Shown here: in pieces, positions 1 to 7,523 of the stretch
Layout of the letters: each line of letters starts with the position of its first letter
How positions within the stretch are numbered: position 1 is the first letter of the stretch
NCBI GenBank assembly: GCA_028689175.1
Contig: JAQTWS010000003.1
Location: 1 to 15,042 of the forward strand
Length of the DNA stretch: 15,042 nt
Direction of reading: 5' to 3'
From: Minisyncoccota bacterium
GTDB taxonomy: Bacteria; Patescibacteriota; Minisyncoccia; Minisyncoccales; Minisyncoccaceae
The notes under the pieces: model-generated
Databases searched by the model: none
What the model saw: only the letters and a program-made list of their open reading frames with translations
What the model was told of the DNA's origin: nothing
Program-made: the position numbers and the translations under genes

Positions 1-640
1 GATTTTTACAATCTAAAACTCTTAAAATATTTTTTTCTGCCCTTCTTTTACAATCTGAACAAATTAAATTCTTTCTATTTCTTAAAAAAGAAGAAAGTGC
101 TTTTTTATAATCTTTTCTACACTCATCGCATCCAATAGAATTAATATTTATAATTACTTTTTCAAATCCAAGATCTTTTAACAAATTATATGCGATTAAA
201 ATTGTTTCTGCATCTAAAACAGGAGATTCGTCCCCTAAAATCTCAAAACCTATTTGCCAAAATTGGCGATATCTTCCCGCTTGTGGTCTCTCATATCTAA
301 AAAAAGGGCCATAATACCATAGTTTTACTGGCTGAGCTTGCGATTGCATCCCGTTTTCAATATATGCCCTAAAAACAGGAGCTGTGCCCTCTGGACGCAA
401 AACTAAAAGGTCTTTTCCTTTAGTCTTTAAAGTATACATCTCCTTTTCAACTATGTCCGTTGTTTCTCCGATTGATCTTATAAAAAGCTCTTGATCTTCA
501 AGTATAGGAGTTGTTATTTTTTGAAAAACATAAAATTCAGCTATTTTTTTTGCTACTTCTTCTACTCTGTCGTAAAATAATTGTTCCCTTCCGAAAATAT
601 CATGCATTCCTGTTACTCTTTGGTATCTAATTTTAGTCAT
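1..640 (-). CDS. hisS: Histidine--tRNA ligase, N-terminal part (runs off the left edge)
   Basis: Class II aminoacyl-tRNA synthetase that charges tRNA-His with histidine in the cytoplasm. I translated it by hand from the ATG at 640; 213 complete codons are present and the frame stays open to base 1, so about half of a usual 420-residue HisRS is seen. Diagnostic parts are LRPEGTAP (residues 81-88, ATP/histidine-binding), the motif 2 stretch FFRYERPQAGRYRQF (113-127), and the cysteine pairs GCDEC (170-174) and CSDC (194-197) ahead of RVLDCK (207-212), a layout seen in many bacterial HisRS. The residue after RQF is Trp, where E. coli-type enzymes have His. Its start codon overlaps the end of lepB by 8 bases with no ribosome binding site, so translation is probably coupled to lepB. 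The class II motif 3 lies outside the window. Confidence 0.95.
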   Translation of the reverse strand, partial: MTKIRYQRVTGMHDIFGREQLFYDRVEEVAKKIAEFYVFQKITTPILEDQELFIRSIGETTDIVEKEMYTLKTKGKDLLVLRPEGTAPVFRAYIENGMQSQAQPVKLWYYGPFFRYERPQAGRYRQFWQIGFEILGDESPVLDAETILIAYNLLKDLGFEKVIININSIGCDECRKDYKKALSSFLRNRKNLICSDCKRRAEKNILRVLDCKN

Positions 641-1199
641 AAACTTTTTGGCTGGTTGGTTCTTTTGGAGAAAATCTTAAAAACACTTTTCCATCAATAT
701 TTCTCAAAGGAAGAGTGCCCCACTTTCTTGAATCAGAAGATCCGTTCCTATTATCTCCTAAGACAAAATATTCACTTTCTCCTAATTTTTCTTCTCTTAA
801 ATTATTAGAATAAACCCATTCCCTTAAATTATCTTCACTTAAATATTTTTTCTCATCTAAATTAAATTCTTCTCCATTTTCCGGCTTAATTATTACCTTT
901 CCATCTTTGATTGAAATTGTTTCATTTGGAAGCCCTATCACTCTTTTGATATATTTAAAATTTGGATTTAAAGGATAATCAAAAACAATAACATCTCCTC
1001 TTCTGGGCTTGTTTATAAAATTGTATGTAAACTCATCTACTATTAAATAATCGCCCGAATAAAAGTTAGGTTCCATTGAACTTCCATTAACTATGAAAGG
1101 CTGAAATATGTAAGTTCTTATTGGTATGACTATTGCAAGAGCGATAACAATAAGAAGAATGATTTCTAAAAATGAATTTAATAATCTTTTAATTTCCAT
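633..1199 (-). CDS. lepB: Signal peptidase I
   Basis: Membrane-bound serine protease of the Ser/Lys dyad type that cuts signal peptides from exported preproteins on the outer face of the membrane. 188 residues. One N-terminal membrane segment (about residues 10-27) is followed by the box with nucleophile Ser41 in GSSMEPN, the GDYLIVD box (49-55), the general-base Lys85 in YIKRVIGLP, and the GDNRNGSSDSR box (148-158). All catalytic boxes are intact and the length fits the short single-anchor Gram-positive type. The ATG at 1199 is the first base expected to be transcribed from the promoter described at 1206-1234. It shares 8 bases with hisS, forming a lepB-hisS unit. A likely local substrate is the secreted protein at 10196-11170 (inference). 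Confidence 0.96.
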   Translation of the reverse strand: MEIKRLLNSFLEIILLIVIALAIVIPIRTYIFQPFIVNGSSMEPNFYSGDYLIVDEFTYNFINKPRRGDVIVFDYPLNPNFKYIKRVIGLPNETISIKDGKVIIKPENGEEFNLDEKKYLSEDNLREWVYSNNLREEKLGESEYFVLGDNRNGSSDSRKWGTLPLRNIDGKVFLRFSPKEPTSQKVYD

Positions 1200-1205
1200 A
1201 TTTAA

Positions 1206-1234
1206 ATAATATACTAAAATATGCTTTTTGGCAA
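1206..1234 (-). promoter_or_regulatory. Promoter for lepB-hisS, predicted leaderless
   Basis: On the minus strand, TTGCCA (1234-1229) and TATTAT (1211-1206) are separated by exactly 17 bases. Counting the usual 6 bases after the -10 places the transcription start on base 1199, the A of the lepB ATG. No other start codon or ribosome binding site lies between. It is divergent from the pth promoter. Confidence 0.6.
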
Positions 1235-1270
1235 CAATGCTGTTTTTGTTTTAATTTTTTCTATTTAATG

Positions 1271-1276
1271 TATAAT
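1271..1276 (+). promoter_or_regulatory. -10 element for pth-topA, predicted leaderless
   Basis: A consensus TATAAT sits 6 bases before the ATG at 1283, so the predicted transcription start is that A itself. The -35 is poor (TTGTTT at 1246-1251 would give a 19-base spacer). The element lies inside any reading frame extended to the ATG at 1268, which argues for starting the gene at 1283. Confidence 0.55.
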
Positions 1277-1282
1277 ATAAAT

Positions 1283-1834
1283 ATGATTTTAATAGCAGGA
1301 TTGGGAAATCCAGAAAATAAATACGAAAATACTCCGCATAATACTGGATTTAAAACAATTGATTTATACAAAGAAAGGTTTAACTTTCCTGAATTTTCTG
1401 TTTTTGAAAGTGCTTTAATATCAAAAAAAAATAATGTTATTTTAATAAAACCACAGACATACATGAATAATTCTGGAATTCCCATAAAACAAATTGTTTC
1501 TTATTACAAAATAAAAATTGATGATGTTTGGGTTATTCATGATGAGAATAAGCTTAAATTAGGAGAACTAGAAATTAATAAAAATATTCCCGCTTCTGGA
1601 CATAATGGAATTAAATCAATTATTGAGAGACTGGGAATACAAGACTTTGTAAGATTTAGAATAGGAATTAATAATAAGGAAAAACATGATTTAATGGATT
1701 ATGTTTTAAAGCCATTTTCAAAAAAAGAACAAGAAATAATAAATGAAGTAATTTACAGAACTACATCTGCTCTTGACGAAGCCATACAAAATGGTGTAGA
1801 ACAGGCGATGTTAAAGTTTAATATAAAACAATGA
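1283..1834 (+). CDS. pth: Peptidyl-tRNA hydrolase
   Basis: Cytoplasmic esterase that frees tRNA from peptidyl-tRNAs dropped by the ribosome. I start it at 1283 (183 residues, MILIAGLGNP), because family members begin this way and a TATAAT box occupies the region just upstream; an ATG at 1268 would add five residues. Family residues are present: Asn9 in GLGNP, catalytic His19 in TPHNTG, Asn61 in KPQTYMN, Asp86 in VIHDEN, and Asn107 in SGHNG. Two loops are unusual. The normal HDDLD-x-PLG reads HDENKLKLG, and the glycine-rich run before GHNG is shortened to NIPASGHNG. The stop codon overlaps the topA start (ATGA), so the two are co-transcribed. Confidence 0.93.
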   Translation: MILIAGLGNPENKYENTPHNTGFKTIDLYKERFNFPEFSVFESALISKKNNVILIKPQTYMNNSGIPIKQIVSYYKIKIDDVWVIHDENKLKLGELEINKNIPASGHNGIKSIIERLGIQDFVRFRIGINNKEKHDLMDYVLKPFSKKEQEIINEVIYRTTSALDEAIQNGVEQAMLKFNIKQ

Positions 1835-3819
1835 AACTTGTAATCGTAGAAAGTCCAACAAAGGCAAAAACAATAGAAAAATTCTTAGGGTCAGATTTTA
1901 AAGTATTATCTTCTTATGGACATATTAGAGATTTACCTAAGGGAAATTTTGGCATAGATATTGAGAAAGATTTCGAACCTAAATATGTGGTGCCAACAAA
2001 AGCAAGAAAAAATTTAAATCTTCTTAAAAAAGAAGTTGAAAAAGCCGATGAAATTATACTCGCAACAGATCCTGATAGAGAAGGAGAGGCAATTTCATGG
2101 CATTTAATTAAGGCTCTTGATTTAAAAGAATACAAAAGAGTTGTTTTTCACGAAATAACAAAAACAGCAATTGAAAATGCTATTAAAAATCCTTCCAAAC
2201 TTAACGAAGATCTAGCTGACGCACAGCAAGCAAGAAGAATTTTAGATAGAATTGTGGGATATAAACTTTCCCCTTTTTTATGGAACAAGGTAGCAAAACG
2301 TTTATCAGCAGGAAGAGTACAATCTGTTGCGGTCAGACTCATTTGTGAAAAAGAAGAAGAAATAGAAAAGTTTAATCCAGAAGAATATTGGACAATTTCA
2401 GCCATATTTAAAAAGAATGAAATAAATTTCGAATCTTTACTTTCTAAAATCAATAACAAAAAAATAGATAAGCTCTTTATTAAGAATAAAAAAGAAGCAG
2501 AAGATATAGAAAGAGGATTAAGAGATGCTAAATATATTATAGAAAATATAGAAAAGAAAGAAGTTAATAGGCATCCTCAAGCTCCTTTTACAACTTCATC
2601 TTTACAACAAGAAGCAAATAAAAAATTAAAATTATCTGCTAAAATGACCATGAGCTTAGCTCAGAATTTATACGAAAGAGGTTACATTACTTATCACAGA
2701 ACTGATTCATTAAACATTTCAAACGAAGCTTTAAATAAAGCAGAGGAAATAATCAAAGAAAAGTTTGGAGACAAATATTATAAAAGAAGGGTTTTTAAAA
2801 CAAAAGGAAGGGCTCAGGAAGCGCATGAGGCAATCAGACCAACAATGCAAAATATTTTAAAATTAGATGGTAGACAAGAAAAGTTATATAATTTAATTTA
2901 CAAAAGATTTATAGCAAGCCAAATGTCTTCTGCAATTTTCAATTCGCAAAAAATAGAAATAAATGCCAACAATTATACTTTTGAAGCACACGGCTCTACT
3001 TTAAAATTTGATGGATTCTTAAAAATGTACGAGGCTAAAATACAAGAAAATGAGCTCCCACAACTTCAAGAAAAAGAAACATTAGATTTACAAGAATTAA
3101 AAAAAGAACAACATTTTACAATGCCCCCTAGTAGATTTAGTGAAGCTTCTCTTATTAAAAAATTAGAAGAATATGAAATAGGAAGGCCTTCTACTTATGC
3201 GACTATTATTTCAACTATTCAAGATAGAAATTATGTAGAAAAAAATGAGGATAAAAAATTTGTTCCGACTGAAGTAGGAAAAGCTGTAAACGATATGCTT
3301 AAAAATAATTTTGAGAATATTGTAGATTATAAATTTACAGCAAAAATGGAAAAAGAATTAGATGATATTTCGGAGGGAAAGGATGATTGGAAAAAAGTTG
3401 TTAAAAATTTTTATTATCCGTTTAATGAAAACTTAGAAAAAAAATACGACGAAGTTGAAAAACAAAAACCAAAGGAGGAGGTAACGGATAAATTGTGTCC
3501 TAAATGTCAAAAACCTTTGGCTGTAAAAATGGGAAGGTTTGGAAAATTTTTGGCATGTACAGGGTTTCCTGAATGCAAGCACACAGAACCTTTGGAAAAT
3601 AAAAATATTAGCCTTAATATTATTTGTCCTAAATGTAATATTGGAGAAATTATGCAAAAGAAAACAAGAAAAGGTAAAGTGTTTTATGCATGCTCAAAAT
3701 GGCCAGATTGCGACTTTGCGTTATGGGATAAGCCAAATGGAGAAAGATGTAAAATATGCGGCTCCCTTATGGTTTTAAAAGGTAAAAAAATTATTTGCTC
3801 AAACAAACAATGTTCATAA
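1831..3819 (+). CDS. topA: DNA topoisomerase I (type IA)
   Basis: Relaxes negative supercoils by single-strand cleavage through a 5' phosphotyrosine. 662 residues, shorter than the E. coli enzyme (865). The N-terminal Toprim domain begins at residue 1 (VIVESPTKAKTI, 4-15) and contains the metal-binding TDPDREGE (79-86). The active-site tyrosine is Tyr288 in ITYHRTDS (286-293). HEAIRPT (332-338) and the stretch ending EIGRPSTYA (449-457) complete the core. The C-terminus carries three four-cysteine zinc ribbons: Cys556/559/576/582, Cys599/602/621/627 and Cys640/643/656/661. Its ATG overlaps the pth stop and no ribosome binding site is seen, so it is probably translated by coupling. Its last 6 bases overlap the end of parB on the other strand. 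Confidence 0.97.
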   Translation: MKLVIVESPTKAKTIEKFLGSDFKVLSSYGHIRDLPKGNFGIDIEKDFEPKYVVPTKARKNLNLLKKEVEKADEIILATDPDREGEAISWHLIKALDLKEYKRVVFHEITKTAIENAIKNPSKLNEDLADAQQARRILDRIVGYKLSPFLWNKVAKRLSAGRVQSVAVRLICEKEEEIEKFNPEEYWTISAIFKKNEINFESLLSKINNKKIDKLFIKNKKEAEDIERGLRDAKYIIENIEKKEVNRHPQAPFTTSSLQQEANKKLKLSAKMTMSLAQNLYERGYITYHRTDSLNISNEALNKAEEIIKEKFGDKYYKRRVFKTKGRAQEAHEAIRPTMQNILKLDGRQEKLYNLIYKRFIASQMSSAIFNSQKIEINANNYTFEAHGSTLKFDGFLKMYEAKIQENELPQLQEKETLDLQELKKEQHFTMPPSRFSEASLIKKLEEYEIGRPSTYATIISTIQDRNYVEKNEDKKFVPTEVGKAVNDMLKNNFENIVDYKFTAKMEKELDDISEGKDDWKKVVKNFYYPFNENLEKKYDEVEKQKPKEEVTDKLCPKCQKPLAVKMGRFGKFLACTGFPECKHTEPLENKNISLNIICPKCNIGEIMQKKTRKGKVFYACSKWPDCDFALWDKPNGERCKICGSLMVLKGKKIICSNKQCS

Positions 3820-4653
3820 TTTTTTCATCCAGTTTTCCATTTCTTCTTCCGATTTAAAATTAATAACAATTTGATAATTCTTGTTATTATTCATAACTTT
3901 AAGATTATCGTATTTTAAAATTTGTTTGAATCTATTTTCAAATTCTTCTAAATAAGTTCTATCTTTTACGCTTAATACTTTTTTAGGATTTTTGAATTCT
4001 TTAATTTTTTTCTCTAACTCTCTAACAGTTAATTTTTCATCTATGATTAATTTCAAAAATCTATCATGATCCTCTTTATTTTCAAAAGAAAGTAAAACTT
4101 TAGCATGCCCTTCCGAAATTTGTTCATTTCTTAAAGCTTGTTTTGCTAATTCAGAAAGATTTAAAAAACGAATCGTGTTTGTAATTACCTCTCTACTCTT
4201 TCCCATAATTTCTGCTATCTCTCTATCAAATAATCCAAATTCTTCTTTTAAACGCACAAAAGCCTCTGCTTTTTCCATGGGATTCAAGTTCCTTCTTTGA
4301 ACATTTTCAATTAAAGCTAATTCCAATTTTTCTTGACTATTAGGATCCCTTATTATAACAGGAACTTTATCAATATTTACTTTTTGACAAGCTCTTAATC
4401 TTCTTTCTCCAGCAATAAGCTCGTACACGTCTTTTTCGATTTTTGTGACAATTATTGGCTGTAAGACGCCGTATTTTTTAATAGATTCTGCCAAACTATT
4501 TAATTCATCTTCTTTAAAAAATGCCCTTGGCTGATAAGGGTTTTGCCTTATTTTATTTGTTTCAATCCAAAAAACACTTTCTTTTTTAGAAGGACCATCG
4601 TCATAATTTTGTTTACCTTTTTTTGGTATTAAAGATTCTAAACCTTTACTCAT
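3814..4653 (-). CDS. parB: Chromosome-partitioning protein ParB (CTP-dependent DNA clamp)
   Basis: Loads at parS sites, spreads as a CTP-gated sliding clamp, and works with ParA to separate replicated origins. 279 residues. The N-terminus MSKGLESLIP resembles the short GLxxLI peptide by which ParB proteins stimulate ParA. The CTP-binding core has NPYQPR (38-43), GERRLRA (82-88) and ENVQRRNLNP (116-125). A helix-turn-helix follows at about 138-165 (FDREIAEIMGKSREVITNTIRF region), then the usual LTVRELE segment (208-214) and a C-terminal dimerisation region. The ATG overlaps the parA TGA by 4 bases. The TGA stop at 3814-3816 lies within the last bases of topA. No canonical parS palindrome was seen in this window. 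Confidence 0.95.
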   Translation of the reverse strand: MSKGLESLIPKKGKQNYDDGPSKKESVFWIETNKIRQNPYQPRAFFKEDELNSLAESIKKYGVLQPIIVTKIEKDVYELIAGERRLRACQKVNIDKVPVIIRDPNSQEKLELALIENVQRRNLNPMEKAEAFVRLKEEFGLFDREIAEIMGKSREVITNTIRFLNLSELAKQALRNEQISEGHAKVLLSFENKEDHDRFLKLIIDEKLTVRELEKKIKEFKNPKKVLSVKDRTYLEEFENRFKQILKYDNLKVMNNNKNYQIVINFKSEEEMENWMKKL

Positions 4654-5411
4654 AATTTTTTAATAAATTCTTCTGCAAGCTCTCTAAAAGCATTTACTGC
4701 TTTTGAGTTTGGAGCATGCCTTAAAACTGTTCTTCCATATTTTGGAGATTCTGCCAGCGCAGTAGCTCTTGGAATTATTGCATCAAAAACATAATCTTCA
4801 AAATTTCTTCTTAATTCTTTTTCAACATCTCGACTCACTTTATTTCTCCTTGAATACATTGTTAGTACTGCACCTATAACATTAAGATTGCTTTCTAAAT
4901 TTTCATTTATTAATTTAATATTTGATAATAATTGCCCGAGTCCCTCAACAGATAAATATTCAGCCTGCACAGGGATTAAAACATCGTCCGCGGCAACGAG
5001 CGCATTTAATGTAGGGAGTCCAAGAGAAGGGGGGCAATCAATAAAAACTAAATCGTAATTATTCTTGACCGAATCAATAACTTTTTTCAGTCTATATTCT
5101 CTATCTTTCATATTAACCAAATCAATTGCTGCGCCTGCAAGATCGTGAGAAGTTGGGAGTATGTCGTAGCCTAAAAATACAGTTCTCTTAATTACTTCTT
5201 GTGGATGCACTTCTCCTAAGATTGCTTCATAGACTGACTTTCTTAATGCTCTAGGATCTATTCCGAGAGAAAATGTTGCATTTGCTTGAGAGTCAAAATC
5301 TACCAAAAGAATACGCTTTCCATAAGCAGTTAAAAATACTGGTAAATTAACAGCTATAGAAGTCTTCCCAACGCCACCTTTTTGATTTGCTACTGCAATT
5401 ACTCTTGTCAT
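4650..5411 (-). CDS. parA: Chromosome-partitioning ATPase ParA (Soj type)
   Basis: Deviant Walker-A ATPase that binds DNA as an ATP-bound dimer and is driven off by ParB. 253 residues, the same size as Bacillus Soj. Walker A is KGGVGKT (11-17) with the signature Lys11, switch I is DFDSQAN (38-44), and Walker B is FIDCPPS (123-129). The protein starts directly with the core fold (MTRVIAVANQ) and has no N-terminal helix-turn-helix, so it is a chromosomal rather than a plasmid P1-type ParA. First gene of a parA-parB pair with its own promoter at 5420-5447. The upstream glmU reads the same way and ends 61 bases before it. Confidence 0.96.
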   Translation of the reverse strand: MTRVIAVANQKGGVGKTSIAVNLPVFLTAYGKRILLVDFDSQANATFSLGIDPRALRKSVYEAILGEVHPQEVIKRTVFLGYDILPTSHDLAGAAIDLVNMKDREYRLKKVIDSVKNNYDLVFIDCPPSLGLPTLNALVAADDVLIPVQAEYLSVEGLGQLLSNIKLINENLESNLNVIGAVLTMYSRRNKVSRDVEKELRRNFEDYVFDAIIPRATALAESPKYGRTVLRHAPNSKAVNAFRELAEEFIKKL

Positions 5412-5419
5412 TGTTTATT

Positions 5420-5447
5420 AGTATATCACAAATATTGTTTATTGAAA
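5420..5447 (-). promoter_or_regulatory. Extended -10 promoter for parA-parB, near-leaderless
   Basis: On the minus strand TATACT (5425-5420) is preceded by TGA, giving an extended -10 (TGnTATACT). TTTCAA (5447-5442) is a weak -35 with a 16-base spacer. The predicted start is at about 5413, leaving 0-2 bases before the ATG at 5411. Confidence 0.6.
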
Positions 5448-5458
5448 ATTATAATTTT
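5445..5458. repeat. Perfect 14-bp A/T palindrome over the parA -35
   Basis: AAAATTATAATTTT reads the same on both strands and overlaps the weak -35 of the parA promoter. It could be a repressor site, part of glmU termination, or a chance palindrome in AT-rich DNA. Confidence 0.35.
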
Positions 5459-5472
5459 AGTCTTGAAAAAAT

Positions 5473-6654
5473 TTACATCAAATCTTTTTCTACTTTTTCT
5501 TGAGGATGAGTAGTTTTATTAGGCCATATTTTTCTACCCGGAAAAATAACAGTGTTAACTCCTGTCTTGACATTATCACCAACAATGGCTCCAAGTTTTT
5601 TTCTTTTTGTATCGATTAACGCATTCTTAACTAAACTTTTTACAGTTTCTCCATCGTGCCTTAAATTAGCAGTAATTGTTCCTGCACCCAAATTAACGTT
5701 TGACCCAATAATAGAATCTCCTACGTATGATAAATGATTAATATTAGTATTTGTTCCAATAATTGAATTTTTAATTTCTACACCCGCTCCAATAGAACAA
5801 TTATTCTCTATTATAGTGTTTTGTCTTAAATACGCATTCGGTCCAACCTTACAGTCATTACCAATATAAACAGGCCCCTCTATGTATGTGCCACTTTTAA
5901 TTATTGTATTTTTCCCTAAATATAAATCACCTTTTATAATGGCTCCTTTTTCAATTTGTCCTAAATTTTTAAACTTCATATTTTGAAATAAAGTTTCTGT
6001 CATATTAAATAAATCCCAAGGATAAGATGCTGGGATCCAATATGTTGCCTCTACAAAATTAAGATTATTTAAATCTATTAATTTTTTAATATAATCAGTA
6101 ATTTCATATTCGCCCCTTTCAGATTTTTCAATTGGTTCATTAAAAATAGATTTAGGAAAACAATATAAACCTATATTTGCAAAATCACTTTTGGGATTTT
6201 GAGGTTTCTCTTCAATTTGAATAACCTTTTCATTTTGAATTGTAACAATTCCAAAACTACTAGGATTAGAGACTTTTTTAACAGCGATTGAAGGGCATTT
6301 TTTAATCAAAGCTTTGATATCTTCCTTGCTATAAAGGTCGTCTCCATTCATTATAATAACTTTATCATCGTTAATTTTAGATATAGCAAGTCTTGCAGAA
6401 TTTCCAGTTCCTACAATCTCATCATCAATGATATAGGTTATTTTTATATCATTATAATTGTTTCCTATGGTTTTTTTAATTTTATCACCTAAATATCCTA
6501 TTACGATAAACACCTCATCCACTATACCTTTTAAGTTTTCAAGGTTGTGTTCTATAATAGATTTTCCAAGTAATTTAGTTAATGGCTTGGGATTGGTTTT
6601 AGATAAGGGTAAGAATCTTAGTCCGTTTCCAGATGCCAATATAATAGCTTTCAT
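5473..6654 (-). CDS. glmU: Archaeal-type bifunctional GlmU: sugar-1-phosphate nucleotidylyltransferase / acetyltransferase
   Basis: Predicted to acetylate glucosamine-1-phosphate and couple it to UTP, giving UDP-GlcNAc for cell-wall and glycan synthesis. 393 residues, against about 456 in E. coli. The nucleotidyltransferase domain spans about 1-225: LASGNGLRFLPLS (6-18) with NPKPL (21-25), VGTGNSARLA (81-90), metal-site NGDD (103-106), EEKPQ (148-152), and EITDYI (184-189). A left-handed beta-helix of hexapeptide repeats fills about 235-385. It includes NHLSYVGDS (306-314), where His307 matches the E. coli acetyltransferase base His363, and NLGAGTITANL (321-331). The PKPL-containing N-terminus resembles RmlA and archaeal GlmU rather than the classical bacterial uridyltransferase (which has LAAGKGTRM). 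The exact sugar is therefore likely but not certain. Last gene of the por operon, with an ATGA overlap with yvcK. Confidence 0.85.
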   Translation of the reverse strand: MKAIILASGNGLRFLPLSKTNPKPLTKLLGKSIIEHNLENLKGIVDEVFIVIGYLGDKIKKTIGNNYNDIKITYIIDDEIVGTGNSARLAISKINDDKVIIMNGDDLYSKEDIKALIKKCPSIAVKKVSNPSSFGIVTIQNEKVIQIEEKPQNPKSDFANIGLYCFPKSIFNEPIEKSERGEYEITDYIKKLIDLNNLNFVEATYWIPASYPWDLFNMTETLFQNMKFKNLGQIEKGAIIKGDLYLGKNTIIKSGTYIEGPVYIGNDCKVGPNAYLRQNTIIENNCSIGAGVEIKNSIIGTNTNINHLSYVGDSIIGSNVNLGAGTITANLRHDGETVKSLVKNALIDTKRKKLGAIVGDNVKTGVNTVIFPGRKIWPNKTTHPQEKVEKDLM

Positions 6655-7523
6655 ATTATTAATTCCATTAATTTATTAACAAGCTTTTTTGAATCATGAA
6701 CTGCTTCATTTTTCTTAAGCAGATCTAATCCTATGTGCTTAAGGTCATTATACTCGTTAAATTCAACTAAATCAAACCTTTTTTTGTTATTAAAGATAAT
6801 ATAATCTAGACTTTTATCTAAATATTTTTCTATTTCTTTTTCAAAATCATGAACTTTAAAATCATCTGTTTCTCCTTTCTTGTTTTGTAAATTGCATATA
6901 TAAATTACTTTTGCCTTGCTTTTTTTTATAGCTTCTTTAATTCCTGAAACAAGCAAGATCTGTATAAGAGAAGAATATAAATCTCCTGGACCGATAATAA
7001 TTGCGTCTGCATTTAAAAGTTTTTCAAAAGCTTCTTTAAAAATGTAAACTTCTTTATCTAAAAATACTTTTTTAATTTTTGAATCATGCTTGGGAATATC
7101 AATATTAGTTTCTCCCTTAATTATTTCACCGTTTTCAAGTTCAGCACATAAATGCGCCCTATCGAGCGTTGCTGGAAGAACTCTAAATTTAGTTTTAAAA
7201 AAATCATTTAAAACATCGATTGAATTTTTTTCTTTAAGCAGAATAGAAGCTATGATTAAATTTCCAAGATTATGTCCTTTCAAATTCCCCTTTTCAAATC
7301 TATAATTAAAAATTTCTTTATTCTCTAATAGAGATAATTCAAGAAGAGATCTCCTGATATCACCCACAGCAATCATATCAAAATCCTTTCTTAATTTACC
7401 TGAAGATCCTCCCGAATCCAAAACAGCAGAAATGACACAAAGTTCAATTTTCTCGTTTTTAATTTGAGATAATACTGCGCTTGGCATAGCATTACCTCCG
7501 CCAAGACAAACTACTTTTTTCAT
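6651..7523 (-). CDS. yvcK: YvcK/GlmR-like UDP-sugar-binding protein (CofD-like family)
   Basis: Members of this family bind UDP-GlcNAc and are needed for correct cell-wall growth on gluconeogenic carbon. In Bacillus subtilis the protein (GlmR) stimulates GlmS. 290 residues. CLGGGNAMPS (6-15) is the nucleotide-sugar loop. LDSGGSSGKLR (35-45) matches the family motif usually written DDGGSSGRLR, with Ser in place of the second Asp. VGDIRRSL (53-60) matches the GDIRN box. GHNLGNLIIA follows at about 84-93, and IIGPGDLYSSL lies in the second half. Start and stop both overlap neighbours by 4 bases, so it is fixed inside the operon between porB and glmU. Placement next to glmU supports an amino-sugar regulatory role over a CofD-like F420 enzyme (inference). 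Confidence 0.85.
   Translation of the reverse strand: MKKVVCLGGGNAMPSAVLSQIKNEKIELCVISAVLDSGGSSGKLRKDFDMIAVGDIRRSLLELSLLENKEIFNYRFEKGNLKGHNLGNLIIASILLKEKNSIDVLNDFFKTKFRVLPATLDRAHLCAELENGEIIKGETNIDIPKHDSKIKKVFLDKEVYIFKEAFEKLLNADAIIIGPGDLYSSLIQILLVSGIKEAIKKSKAKVIYICNLQNKKGETDDFKVHDFEKEIEKYLDKSLDYIIFNNKKRFDLVEFNEYNDLKHIGLDLLKKNEAVHDSKKLVNKLMELII

Noticed and set aside
1261..1485. Long antisense frames inside pth, topA, glmU, yvcK and other genes
   Set aside because: They overlap well-supported genes, match no family by eye and have the skewed composition expected of shadow frames.
3474..3484. A strong AAGGAGGAGG Shine-Dalgarno-like run
   Set aside because: It lies inside topA (codons for Lys-Glu-Glu just before the zinc ribbons) and no suitable start codon follows at 5-9 bases; it is codon content.
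4651..6654. An origin of replication near parAB
   Set aside because: No cluster of DnaA boxes (TTATCCACA type), no AT-rich unwinding repeats, and no dnaA, dnaN or rpmH neighbours are present; parAB alone does not show an origin.
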